Of a DNA stretch of 38,740 nucleotides, positions 22,377-29,921 are shown piece after piece. The notes under the pieces are model-generated. The model was not told where the DNA came from. It worked only from the letters and a program-made list of their open reading frames with translations, and ran no database searches. The translations under genes were made by a program, and so were the position numbers. This stretch comes from a virus. The stretch covers positions 1-38,740 of the IMG/VR virus record IMGVR_UViG_3300025872_000131; one strand, given 5' to 3'. Position 1 is the stretch's first letter. Each line of letters starts with the position of its first letter.

Positions 22377-22913
22377 TTAAAACTCTTCACCTTTTGCGGG
22401 CGCAGCGGCCACAGGCTCAGGCGCAGCAACGGGCGCGGCACCCGCATCATCTGCTGGCCTTGGTGCCCAACCCGTGATGTTCCACTTGGGCTTGCGCGTG
22501 TTGCCTTTGCCAACCTTCATGGCCTCAGCGCCCACATACTCAATGATCGGCAACTTGCCAGCGTTCGCATTGCGATCCTTGGCGGCTGCCGTGTAAAGCG
22601 CTTCCAACCCCATGTTTGGCCCTGCGCCATTTGATGACCATTCAACCCAACCCATTTCGCGGCTAAAGAAACGCACCACAAATCCGCGCTTATGCGCATC
22701 GCTTGGCTTTTGTCCTTGCCTGCCTAACTCTTGATCCGGTTGCCAATCACGCACACCGGCTTCGAGCAACAACCAACCTGTTTGCACGTTGTCAATGTCA
22801 AACAACATTTTTTTTAGTTGGATTTCCTGACCCGTCTTGTCGCTCCACATATTCATCGATGGAGAGAAACGAATGTAGGGGAGTCCTGATCCACCACCTG
22901 TAAGTCCTAGCAT
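22377..22913 (-). CDS. Putative single-stranded DNA-binding protein
   Basis: The product has 178 residues. The body is beta-rich (LPYIRFSPSMNMWSDKTGQE, GFVVRFFSREMGWVEWSSNG, WNITGWAPRPADD), followed by an Ala/Pro-rich tail ending AKGEEF. A globular body plus disordered, acidic-tipped tail is the layout of ssDNA-binding proteins, and its neighbours are a DUF2800 nuclease and a primase-helicase, the usual company of a phage recombination/replication protein. The family itself is not recognised, so the function is inference. A strong terminator follows, suggesting high expression. Confidence 0.55.
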   Translation of the reverse strand: MLGLTGGGSGLPYIRFSPSMNMWSDKTGQEIQLKKMLFDIDNVQTGWLLLEAGVRDWQPDQELGRQGQKPSDAHKRGFVVRFFSREMGWVEWSSNGAGPNMGLEALYTAAAKDRNANAGKLPIIEYVGAEAMKVGKGNTRKPKWNITGWAPRPADDAGAAPVAAPEPVAAAPAKGEEF

Positions 22914-22929
22914 GTCAAAGTTTCCTATT

Positions 22930-24000
22930 TCAAAGTGAGGTCAAATTTGGCGCGGGTTTGCGCCCAAGTGTCAAGCCACTTGATTCAGCGGTGACCTTAT
23001 CCGCGAATTCCTGATAAAGATTTGGGTATTTCTTTTCCAATTGCGCTGGCGTGATGGGCACTGTTTTCACGGCACCTTTATGCGCACTCAGCAATCCCGC
23101 CATCAGCTCATCGCTTTGCCATTTGCGCGTTGCGCGTTTCGGCACAAGCGTCCAATCATTCAGTTGGCGTCCATCTTCCAATGCTTTTGTGATGCGCTCT
23201 TTGATCGCTTCAATCGTATGCGCTGCATCGTCCGCCACATTCATCATGGCGTTCAATTCCTCTTCCGTAGCTTCATCAATTTGCTTTGGCGTTACTCCGG
23301 CAAAACTTTCTACCCTGGCAATCTTTGCCGGGCACTTTGACCTGGCCGGGCACCAGCGGCAGTGCTCACCCTCATTCGTTGGTGGGAACGGTGCTAACGT
23401 ATCGCGCAATGCCGGCTCCAACACATTGGCGGACCAATCAATGAGTTCAGCCTTCGTCATAAACGCCAAACTGATCTGAGGTTCCTGCGTTGGCTGAATG
23501 ATTGCAAGCGTAATGTTCTTCACGCTTGCCGGTGCCTTTTGCAGTGCGCCTAGCGCGTAAATCTTAAGTTGCGGACCTTCAACATCAACCTTAATGCGGC
23601 CAGTTTTAAGGTCTCCAACAACCAGGTCAACATCGTTAAAGCAAATAAGATCGGCAGTGCCGTACACATCAGCGCCAGCGTAATTAGGAATCCTAAGACG
23701 CTCTTCGATGAGGCAAGCACTTTCCATGCGCTTTTCCAGTTCGCCCGCAAAGTCCGTATAGACCTCGGCCCAAGACGCCATCTCTTCGCTAATCTCAACA
23801 CCTTCAAATTCCTTTCCAACAAATGTATGTGGCGCTGAACCTGTCAGCATCACCGTTTCCGCCAATGCGTGCACGGCTGTTCCAATCTTTGCAGCCTCTC
23901 CTGCTTCGCGTGGCGGCACGCCTCGTGAGAGTTTGATCGATGCCGGGCACGCTATCCATCGCTCGGCGGCTGATGGTGACCATTCTGAGTGTGCGTTCAT
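22930..24000 (-). CDS. DUF2800 / PD-(D/E)XK nuclease (Cas4/RecB-like)
   Basis: The 356-residue protein contains WIACPASIKLSRGV (C18), KIGTAVHALAETVM, ADVYGTADLICF (D117), DLVVGDLKTGRI (D130, K132) and EGPQLKIYALGAL (Q144, Y148). This is the D-(D/E)xK-QxxxY arrangement of RecB-family exonucleases. A C-terminal cluster CRWCPARSKCPA with C18 fits an iron-sulfur site as in Cas4. DUF2800 proteins are phage nucleases tied to replication or recombination. The start overlaps the HNH gene stop as ATGA. Confidence 0.88.
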   Translation of the reverse strand: MNAHSEWSPSAAERWIACPASIKLSRGVPPREAGEAAKIGTAVHALAETVMLTGSAPHTFVGKEFEGVEISEEMASWAEVYTDFAGELEKRMESACLIEERLRIPNYAGADVYGTADLICFNDVDLVVGDLKTGRIKVDVEGPQLKIYALGALQKAPASVKNITLAIIQPTQEPQISLAFMTKAELIDWSANVLEPALRDTLAPFPPTNEGEHCRWCPARSKCPAKIARVESFAGVTPKQIDEATEEELNAMMNVADDAAHTIEAIKERITKALEDGRQLNDWTLVPKRATRKWQSDELMAGLLSAHKGAVKTVPITPAQLEKKYPNLYQEFADKVTAESSGLTLGRKPAPNLTSL

Positions 24001-24383
24001 GACTTTTTCCTCTTGTGTTTAAGTTTTAATTTTTTGCGTTTTAGCTTGCGCTCTTCGTGATGCAAGATGCGATGGCAGTTGGAGCAAACCGCAATACACT
24101 TTTTGATTTCCTCGAAGGCTTTTCCGTAAGACCCTGCCGTGACAAGCGCATTGATGTTTCGTTTTGGCGGCGTTCGATCAACGTGGTGAAAGTCAATGAC
24201 CGCTTCGTGCTGAATGCCGCACCGCTCGCAATGAAGTGATGCTTTGTATGCTCGCCACTTTGCACGCAATACGCGGTTTGACGCGACACTTGCCTTGATT
24301 GTTTTTTCTCGATTTCGCTCGTAATACTTTCGAGCATAAATCTTTTGCTTGGCGGTTCTAGTCTTCGGGTCTTTGTACGGCAA
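23997..24383 (-). CDS. HNH endonuclease
   Basis: The product has 128 residues, starting at TTG (24381-24383), chosen because GGAGGA lies directly upstream. The N-terminus is basic (KQKIYARKYYERNREKTIKA). The core has HCERCGI, then VIDFHHVDRTPPK (first HH), and CIAVCSNCHRILHHEE, giving the zinc-anchored HNH beta-beta-alpha fold. It may be a homing endonuclease or a nicking enzyme for packaging; its place in the early operon, 26 bases into the GNAT gene end, is more like a free-standing homing or DNA-processing gene. The C-terminus is Lys-rich. Confidence 0.88.
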   Translation of the reverse strand: MPYKDPKTRTAKQKIYARKYYERNREKTIKASVASNRVLRAKWRAYKASLHCERCGIQHEAVIDFHHVDRTPPKRNINALVTAGSYGKAFEEIKKCIAVCSNCHRILHHEERKLKRKKLKLKHKRKKS

Positions 24384-24801
24384 AAGCCTTCCTCCAATAC
24401 AACGTATTGGGCGAACCCCAAGGATCGTCTGGCTCGAACATCCTGAAGCCTGTGGCGATCAACGCGTTGGCAGACGCCACATTGTCCGTCGTATCTGTAA
24501 TGGCCTGCGTTAAACCTAAGTCCTTGGCGAACTTTAAACGCTCTCGAATCAATTTCTTTTGCAGTCCCCGGCCACGAAACGCTTCCAGCGTTCCGGCCCT
24601 GGCTAAGTATGCGGCTTGCGGTGTTTTGCTGGATTGCAGCATGGCGGCAAACCCTGCTAACCGACCGTCGCAATACGCCATCCACCACCAACCGTTCTTG
24701 GGGCTTAGGACCGTATCCAATGGCAAGCACTCTTTTTGAAGAAAGCGTATGGCTTGCTCCGTGGTTTGGGACATTTCCACAACCCGCTTGATCCGAAACA
24801 T
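24358..24801 (-). CDS. GNAT-family N-acetyltransferase
   Basis: The product has 147 residues. The acetyl-CoA site is RAGTLEAFRGRGLQKKLIRE (R/Q-x-x-G-x-G/A pattern), followed by FAKDLGLTQAITDTTDNVAS and SANALIATGFRMF, the final motif of GNAT proteins. The N-terminus includes DTVLSPKNGWWWMAYCDGRL. The substrate could be a peptide, small molecule or amino sugar. A sigma70-like promoter with a palindromic operator lies 24 bases upstream, so this gene begins a promoter-controlled segment of the early operon. Confidence 0.88.
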   Translation of the reverse strand: MFRIKRVVEMSQTTEQAIRFLQKECLPLDTVLSPKNGWWWMAYCDGRLAGFAAMLQSSKTPQAAYLARAGTLEAFRGRGLQKKLIRERLKFAKDLGLTQAITDTTDNVASANALIATGFRMFEPDDPWGSPNTLYWRKAFAVQRPED

Positions 24802-24824
24802 GAAGCATCCTCGTGAACTCCACG

Positions 24825-24853
24825 ATTATGCTATAAGTCTTGTGTCGTTTCAA
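24825..24853 (-). promoter_or_regulatory. Sigma70-like promoter with overlapping palindromic operator
   Basis: On the minus strand the -35 is TTGAAA (24853 to 24848), the spacer is 17 bases and the -10 is CATAAT (24830 to 24825). A perfect 6+3+6 palindrome CGTTTCAACGAAACG (24846-24860) covers the -35. It drives the GNAT gene and those after it. Only one mismatch from consensus in each hexamer makes it the best promoter in the window. Confidence 0.75.
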
Positions 24854-25064
24854 CGAAACGCTCAATCACCCAAGTGCGCATCCACAATGGGCGCATGGTT
24901 TGTTTGGCGTGCCGCTCTTCAAGCCATGTCGTTGTCCTTGTTATGCCTCCAGGTGCAACCCAGTGATAGGGTTTGACGTAGTGCGGCACATAAGGCATAC
25001 CCTCCAACATGTATACTGGCATGGGATGCAATTCTGCTTTCTTGTCGCTGTTGTTGATGTTCAT
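24831..25064 (-). CDS. Small hypothetical protein (77 residues)
   Basis: The ATG at 25062-25064 overlaps the upstream glycosyltransferase stop as ATGA; an ATG four codons earlier is possible. The product reads MNINNSDKKAELHPMPVYML, then EGMPYVPHYVKPYHWVA and ends WVIERFVETTQDL. It is rich in Pro, Tyr, His and Trp. No family is recognised. Its 3' end overlaps the promoter of the next gene. Confidence 0.65.
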   Translation of the reverse strand: MNINNSDKKAELHPMPVYMLEGMPYVPHYVKPYHWVAPGGITRTTTWLEERHAKQTMRPLWMRTWVIERFVETTQDL

Positions 25065-25744
25065 TTGCCTTGCCATTTATCTAAGTAACGCTGCGCTGAT
25101 TCTTTCCACGTCGGACCCATCAAGCCTTGACTGTGATGGATGGCGGAAATCGATGACACATAAATTGACAAACCTTTCTCTGTGAATTGGCGGCAAATGT
25201 CCATGTCGTAATGATGAAAGGTGAATTGCTCATCAAACTTTATATCGTTGTCATGAAACGTCTTCGAGTAAGCCGCCATAAACAAACCGTCAATCAGAGA
25301 CACTTGACGATTAGGCGATGCAAACACATCCCAACTTGTCAAATACTCGCCGTTGCCACGCGCTACGCAACCGGCCCATGATTGGCGATCAGATAACGTG
25401 CCTTCCATGTCCGTGATGGCCCATGATGTTTGACCTGGTGATGGCTGACAGTTACCCGCCAATCCAACCAGGTGATGATCATCAAGTGACGCACCTAGAC
25501 GCATGTACCAATACCAGTCGACAATCTCAACGTCATCGTGCACAAATACGAGTAACGCCGGCTCGTTCTTGGCGGCTTCAATCGCTTCGTTATAGCGTTG
25601 GCACAATCCTGCCGTGTTGTTAGTGAACAGTTGCGCCTCAATAAATGACAGATGCGCAAAGCGTTGAATCGTTACGCCTAGCGGTGTTCCTGCAAAATCT
25701 TTTCTGTTATGGCGAGTACACGCCACAATCCTTATCGGTATCAT
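25061..25744 (-). CDS. Glycosyltransferase (Glyco_tranf_2_5-like)
   Basis: The 227-residue protein has PIRIVACTRHNRKDFAGTPL at the start, ALLVFVHDDVEIVDWYWYMR with an HDDV-type metal motif near residue 68, and VSLIDGLFMAAYSKTF followed by DEQFTFHHYDMDICRQFTEK near the C-terminus. This DG-FDE-H-x-YDxD arrangement is characteristic of Glyco_tranf_2_5. The sugar donor is unknown. It is coupled by ATGA overlaps to the preceding glycosyltransferase and to the small gene after it. Confidence 0.88.
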   Translation of the reverse strand: MIPIRIVACTRHNRKDFAGTPLGVTIQRFAHLSFIEAQLFTNNTAGLCQRYNEAIEAAKNEPALLVFVHDDVEIVDWYWYMRLGASLDDHHLVGLAGNCQPSPGQTSWAITDMEGTLSDRQSWAGCVARGNGEYLTSWDVFASPNRQVSLIDGLFMAAYSKTFHDNDIKFDEQFTFHHYDMDICRQFTEKGLSIYVSSISAIHHSQGLMGPTWKESAQRYLDKWQGK

Positions 25745-26403
25745 TCAATCCCCCATTGTTCTAAATAGTGCGGCCTATGCGATTTCATCCACGGCAATGA
25801 CTGTTGAAGATTCGATTGCATGTCAACGCCAATCGTCATTGATCCAACGTGGTGGATGTAGCTACGGCTAATCCAATGGCTAAAGCCAAGTGCCACAAGG
25901 TCAGCGCACATCACATCATCGCTAAACCAATTCAATGGCGGAAACGGTGCTTGCTCATACGCTAGACGCGGCAACCATGCAAACAAAGGCGATACCACTT
26001 TGTTCTTCTTGACCGCGCCCTCGCCCTTCCAACGCATACCAACAAACTGGTCCCTATCGTCTCGCGGTATGCGAATGTTTTGCGAAGGGCGCACATAGTC
26101 GGATCGCGCTGCAACGAGTCCCAACTTAGGGCCACACAATTTCTTTAACGCTTCAACATCTTCCATGAGCAATCGCAACGAGTAAGGCGCAAGCACAATG
26201 TCATCGTTGGCGATGATTACGCCATCGTCGTCCTTTGACATGAAACGCTCAATGGCCCTGTTGTAATCATCACCAAACGTTGGCCCTTTTCCGTTCTCAA
26301 TGCAAAGGTCAACTTCTGGCGCATAAGCATCAACGCTTGCCGCCAGTACGTGTAACGATCCCTTATCAGGCTTAATCGTTGACACGATCATTTTTATGCC
26401 CAT
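25741..26403 (-). CDS. Glycosyltransferase-like protein (GT-A fold)
   Basis: The product is about 220 residues; ATG 26403 (overlap ten bases) or ATG 26391 (just after the upstream stop, protein starting MIVSTIKPDKGSLHVLAASV) are both plausible, the second beginning at the core strand. It has KGPTFGDDYNRAIERFMS and a DD metal motif in DDDGVIIANDDIVLAPYSLR. Later text (PLNWFSDDVMCADLVALGF, SYIHHVGSMTIG) resembles the acceptor-side region of phage GT-A enzymes. It forms a tandem with the next glycosyltransferase. Confidence 0.8.
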   Translation of the reverse strand: MGIKMIVSTIKPDKGSLHVLAASVDAYAPEVDLCIENGKGPTFGDDYNRAIERFMSKDDDGVIIANDDIVLAPYSLRLLMEDVEALKKLCGPKLGLVAARSDYVRPSQNIRIPRDDRDQFVGMRWKGEGAVKKNKVVSPLFAWLPRLAYEQAPFPPLNWFSDDVMCADLVALGFSHWISRSYIHHVGSMTIGVDMQSNLQQSLPWMKSHRPHYLEQWGIE

Positions 26404-26690
26404 GCGCCAATCCTTTTGAGGCATTCCAATGCGCGGCGGCGAACAACGGAATCGTTAAAGCGTCCATAGCTTTCTAAACCTTTGAGCGTTTCAACACAAT
26501 CCGCCAGATTCTCTAGCGCAATGTTCAAACGCTTTTCAAGTTCGCCAACTTCCACGTTAGCTTTTGGTGTTCGTCCCTTTTTCGGTGCTATTGCCTCGAA
26601 ACCAAACGTATCGTCCGCCTGATGCTCTGAGTGGGCAGTCTCTTCCTTGATTACAGTACCCGTTGCAGCAATCGTTATTTTTTGTTCCAT
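26394..26690 (-). CDS. Small hypothetical protein (98 residues)
   Basis: The ATG at 26688-26690 follows AAAGGGATCGC and is preferred over a longer in-frame extension. The product reads MEQKITIAATGTVIKEETAH, has PKKGRTPKANVEVGELEKRL and a helical C-terminus (LADCVETLKGLESYGRF). No family is recognised. It lies just before the tandem glycosyltransferases. Confidence 0.65.
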   Translation of the reverse strand: MEQKITIAATGTVIKEETAHSEHQADDTFGFEAIAPKKGRTPKANVEVGELEKRLNIALENLADCVETLKGLESYGRFNDSVVRRRALECLKRIGAWA

Positions 26691-26765
26691 TGCGATCCCT
26701 TTCAGGTTTGCGAGACAGTGCTCGCCATAAAGCGTTAAGTGAAAAGTTTTTAACAAAAGGCATCT

Positions 26766-27014
26766 TCATCGCTGCAACAAGTAGCGTGCAATCTGTCCAA
26801 GCATCAAGACACCGCCCAAGTAAAGCGAACCAAGCAAAAGCAACTTAGCCTGCCTGTCGCGTATGGCGTAAGCCGGCACGCGCTTAAACGTGTAGATACT
26901 CTGTATCCATAATTGATCATCCGCCAAATAGTTTGGCTTTGGCGGCTCATAGGCTGATCCAATCTTTGGTCGATCAACGACAACCACGGTTTCACCATCG
27001 CGTTGGATCAGCAT
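26766..27014 (-). CDS. Small membrane protein (82 residues)
   Basis: The ATG at 27012-27014 is in a TGATG overlap. The N-terminus is soluble (MLIQRDGETVVVVDRPKIGS) and the C-terminal 25 residues form a transmembrane helix (KLLLLGSLYLGGVLMLGQIA). It is a C-terminally anchored inner-membrane protein with the main part in the cytoplasm. No family is recognised; it might be a superinfection or membrane-modifying factor. Confidence 0.65.
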   Translation of the reverse strand: MLIQRDGETVVVVDRPKIGSAYEPPKPNYLADDQLWIQSIYTFKRVPAYAIRDRQAKLLLLGSLYLGGVLMLGQIARYLLQR

Positions 27015-27205
27015 CACATGATCCTTTGCAAAACGTTGTAAGCATGGCTGCGAACCTGATCAGACACTTGACCGCCAAGGCGTTCAACGTCGGTTAGTTC
27101 GCCAATGAACTGCCTAGCGGTGCGCAACTTGCGATCTGAATCGGCTGCGATTTGGCGGGTATACGCCAACAATTCTTTCAAGTTTTCCACTTCCTGTGTT
27201 TTCAT
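27014..27205 (-). CDS. Small helical hypothetical protein (63 residues)
   Basis: The protein is charged and helical: MKTQEVENLKELLAYTRQIA, DSDRKLRTARQFIGELTDVE, ending VRSHAYNVLQRIM. It has a good ribosome site (ATAGGAGTCACT). No family is recognised. It follows the RuvC-like gene by eight bases. Confidence 0.7.
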   Translation of the reverse strand: MKTQEVENLKELLAYTRQIAADSDRKLRTARQFIGELTDVERLGGQVSDQVRSHAYNVLQRIM

Positions 27206-27213
27206 AGTGACTC

Positions 27214-27690
27214 CTATTGCATCGAACCATACAAAGCGATCAAGGCAGCGTCCGCCCGTCCGTTGTCCTTGACACGGCTAAACGCTGAACTCATTTCTGG
27301 AAACATTTGCATCGCCAGGGCGCGTGCGCCTTCCTTGCCGCCTGTTAAGCGCACAGCGCGTTGCCATGTCATTGGCGGTACAAAGTGGTAGCGAATCTTG
27401 AGACTCGCCAATACGCCTTCCACGTTACCGAGCGAGCGTCCAAAGTTGAACATCGACGTTACGCCTTGTCCTGGCATGGCGGACACTTGCTCAATGAAGC
27501 ATTCGCACTCATGATCAATCAAGAATGCCGCCAACTCCGTATGGAGTTCGTGCGGCGCAACAAAACGTTTTACTGACTTGCCAACCTTACGTTCAACCGT
27601 AGGCATGTCAAACACGCTCACAAGTTTCTGACCTTGAACGGCTGCAATTGCGCCGCTCAACCCTGGATCAATGCCGAGAATGATTTTCAT
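27214..27690 (-). CDS. RuvC-like Holliday-junction resolvase
   Basis: The product has 158 residues from the ATG at 27688-27690; a TTG three codons upstream is possible. The RNaseH-fold active site is visible: ILGIDPGLSGAIA (D8), CECFIEQVSAMPGQG (E67) and VKDNGRADAALIALYG (D142, D147). GVTSMFNFGRSLGNVEGVLA is the conserved segment of phage RuvC-like enzymes. It would cut branched DNA before packaging. It is the first gene of the early operon, immediately after the palindromic promoter region. Confidence 0.9.
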   Translation of the reverse strand: MKIILGIDPGLSGAIAAVQGQKLVSVFDMPTVERKVGKSVKRFVAPHELHTELAAFLIDHECECFIEQVSAMPGQGVTSMFNFGRSLGNVEGVLASLKIRYHFVPPMTWQRAVRLTGGKEGARALAMQMFPEMSSAFSRVKDNGRADAALIALYGSMQ

Positions 27691-27716
27691 GGTTTGCAAT
27701 CATGCACCATGTTTAC

Positions 27717-27749
27717 GAAATGGTTAGACCATTTCAGACGAACGGTCAA
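27717..27749 (-). promoter_or_regulatory. Early promoter region with a 19-bp perfect palindrome
   Basis: GAAATGGTTAGACCATTTC (27717-27735) has perfect 8-bp arms. On the minus strand a TTGACC -35 (27749 to 27744) sits next to it, but the expected -10 (TAACCA) is poor. The late-operon terminator ends directly upstream, so the early genes beginning at 27690 need a promoter here. The palindrome is a strong candidate operator for a repressor or activator. Confidence 0.6.
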
Positions 27750-27774
27750 AAAAAAGCCGCCATCGGTAGGCGGC
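27748..27774 (-). terminator. Strong rho-independent terminator of the late operon
   Basis: On the minus strand GCCGCC, loop TACCGAT, GGCGGC, then eight T. It lies about 48 bases beyond the stop of the last late gene (27822) and before the early promoter, so it separates late from early transcription. Confidence 0.93.
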
Positions 27775-27821
27775 AAACACTCTCAGGGGGAGAATGACAC
27801 AGGAGGAGTCCAGATGGTAGT

Positions 27822-29918
27822 TTACCTTCGATATCCCTCGGTGAGAAGCCCTCCCATTACAGGGAATGGCGCAACTTGGAACGGGCCAACTTGGAACGGA
27901 CCGGCCATGCGTTGCGCAAGCATCCTGCGCTGCCTCTCGCGCTCAAGCGCAGCGGCAGGCGATACAACGCCGCCTTGCGCCGCAACTTGTGTCGCTTCCA
28001 CATTGGCGGCAGTTTGCATACGCTGCGAAATGTTTTGCGCCATAGGCCCAACTAGCGGCACATTGCCGCCAACACCACGCGTCACAATATTCATGAGCGT
28101 TGGCGCTGTGCCTGATCGATTGATAAGTGGCACGCCGCCTGTTGCTGGCTCGCCAAACGCTGCGGTTGATGCTCGACCGATACGCTTTAACTGGTCAACC
28201 TCTTCTTTATTGAAAAGCACTTCAAGTTTCGGTTGAATGCGTTTTAACGCGGCGTTAAATCCTGCCTGGCTAAACGCACCTGACGTACCAACGGCACTAT
28301 CAATAAGCCATTGAACTGTTTGCGCCCTAACGTCATCCCATGCCGCTTTGGCCTGATCGAGCACTGCTTGGTCAATCTTTGCACCGCGTGGCTTAGTAAG
28401 CGTATCGCGTAAAGCAATGACGTCTTTGGTTTGCCCGCCAATGATGAATCGTTGAAAAAATTGATCTTGATTGGCTTGACCGGCAACGATTGGTTTGAAT
28501 GGTTCAAATTCCCTTGCTCTGGCGGCTGACAGATTGATGCCTTCGCGGAACTTTTGCACCGCTTCGTTTGCTTCCAATCCTTGCGTGGCTTCAGCCAAAT
28601 AAACATCGAGTTGGCGTTTAATGTCACCCATTGCTTTGGCGGAACCAGGGTTTTCGCCAGCTCGTTGCGTAAGTAACTGACGAAACTTGATCGCTTCTTC
28701 AATACTAAATGGGCGTCCATCTTCACCGCCAATAGCAAACTGATCAATTCTTTTTTTAACAGGCGCAGGAATAACATCTTCAAAGTCATCAAGCGTCGCT
28801 TGAATGCGTTGGCGGAAATCGCCAAAAGGTATTTGATCTTTTGCGCCTGGCAATCCACGCGCTGCGTTGTAAGCCGCGTCAATGTCAGCACCTAACGCAC
28901 CAAAAATACCGCTACGATCAACGCGCTGACCAATTGCGCCTGTTACGGCTTCACCCGTTGCCAATGGCGTCGGTTGCGCCTGGCCGCGTATTGCTTCAAG
29001 CCGTTCGCGCAACAGACGCGGCTGCTGCGTAAAAATGTCAAGTAATGGCTGGCCTGATTGCTCAATGGCGGCTAAGTTGCGCTCCATAGCAAATTGCCTT
29101 GGATCACGCGTAACTTGCCCTGCCGTGTAGGGCATACCTAGTTTTTCAAAATCTTCACGGCGTATCAACGATGCCGGGTCAAGATTTCCTGTGGCGCGTA
29201 ACTGTTGCTTTGCACCTTCAGCCAATCGCGCTTGCGCGGTTGCTGTGAGTTGCGAAATGTCAGCCTGTGGATCGAGCGATTTGATGTAATTGTTGATCTC
29301 AACACGCACTTGTGCCGGCGGCATCGTTACTGCCTGGCGGGCCATGCCGCCAACCACATCTTTTCCGCCTAACGCAAGACGCGTTGCGCCTTTCACTACT
29401 TCAGGCGCCACCACACCGGCAACAGCGCCTGTTGCCGCTTGCGCAAGTTTAGATTCCGGCGTTCCTGCTTCGCTGTACATCGCTGCGGCTGGCAAGGCGC
29501 CCTGAAGTGTCCGCGCCGTTATGCCTCCAAGCGTCAACTCGCGGCCACCAGGTATGAGCATGGCCGGCGCAGTTGCCATGACATTGCCAACCATACGCGG
29601 AATGTCTGCCGCTGGTCCTGCATCGGTACGCATACCGCGCTCGCCATAAATGCTAGGCGGCTGCGCAGTGCCAATTGCGGCCTCATACAAAGCCAAATCT
29701 CTATTGACTTTTTGAGTGTACTTGGCGGCTTCTTCAGGATCAGTTGCCATTAAATACAACTGCTTAATACCCTGCCCAACATCCATAAACCCACGAATCG
29801 TTCGCTCGCCAATGGTTGGTGATGGCGGACGCTCTATGCGCGGCGTTTCAACGGGTATCAAACGCACCTCGCGCTTTTCTTCATCATCCTCAACGGGTAT
29901 GAGTCGGGCTTCAGCCAT
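27822..29918 (-). CDS. Large internal virion (ejection) protein
   Basis: The 698-residue protein opens MAEARLIPVEDDEEKREVRL, repeating RLIPVE twice, then has a hydrophobic/glycine-rich segment (PAMLIPGGRELTLGGITART, VAGVVAPEVVKGATRLALGG) that could insert in membranes. Long Ala/Gln/Arg-rich helices follow. It ends MAGPFQVGPFQVAPFPV. It is the last gene of the late operon, next to two other ejection-type proteins. Such proteins are packaged in the capsid and form a channel into the cell. The assignment is from size, composition and position rather than a sequence family. Confidence 0.75.
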   Translation of the reverse strand: MAEARLIPVEDDEEKREVRLIPVETPRIERPPSPTIGERTIRGFMDVGQGIKQLYLMATDPEEAAKYTQKVNRDLALYEAAIGTAQPPSIYGERGMRTDAGPAADIPRMVGNVMATAPAMLIPGGRELTLGGITARTLQGALPAAAMYSEAGTPESKLAQAATGAVAGVVAPEVVKGATRLALGGKDVVGGMARQAVTMPPAQVRVEINNYIKSLDPQADISQLTATAQARLAEGAKQQLRATGNLDPASLIRREDFEKLGMPYTAGQVTRDPRQFAMERNLAAIEQSGQPLLDIFTQQPRLLRERLEAIRGQAQPTPLATGEAVTGAIGQRVDRSGIFGALGADIDAAYNAARGLPGAKDQIPFGDFRQRIQATLDDFEDVIPAPVKKRIDQFAIGGEDGRPFSIEEAIKFRQLLTQRAGENPGSAKAMGDIKRQLDVYLAEATQGLEANEAVQKFREGINLSAARAREFEPFKPIVAGQANQDQFFQRFIIGGQTKDVIALRDTLTKPRGAKIDQAVLDQAKAAWDDVRAQTVQWLIDSAVGTSGAFSQAGFNAALKRIQPKLEVLFNKEEVDQLKRIGRASTAAFGEPATGGVPLINRSGTAPTLMNIVTRGVGGNVPLVGPMAQNISQRMQTAANVEATQVAAQGGVVSPAAALERERQRRMLAQRMAGPFQVGPFQVAPFPVMGGLLTEGYRR

Positions 29919-29921
29919 GAT

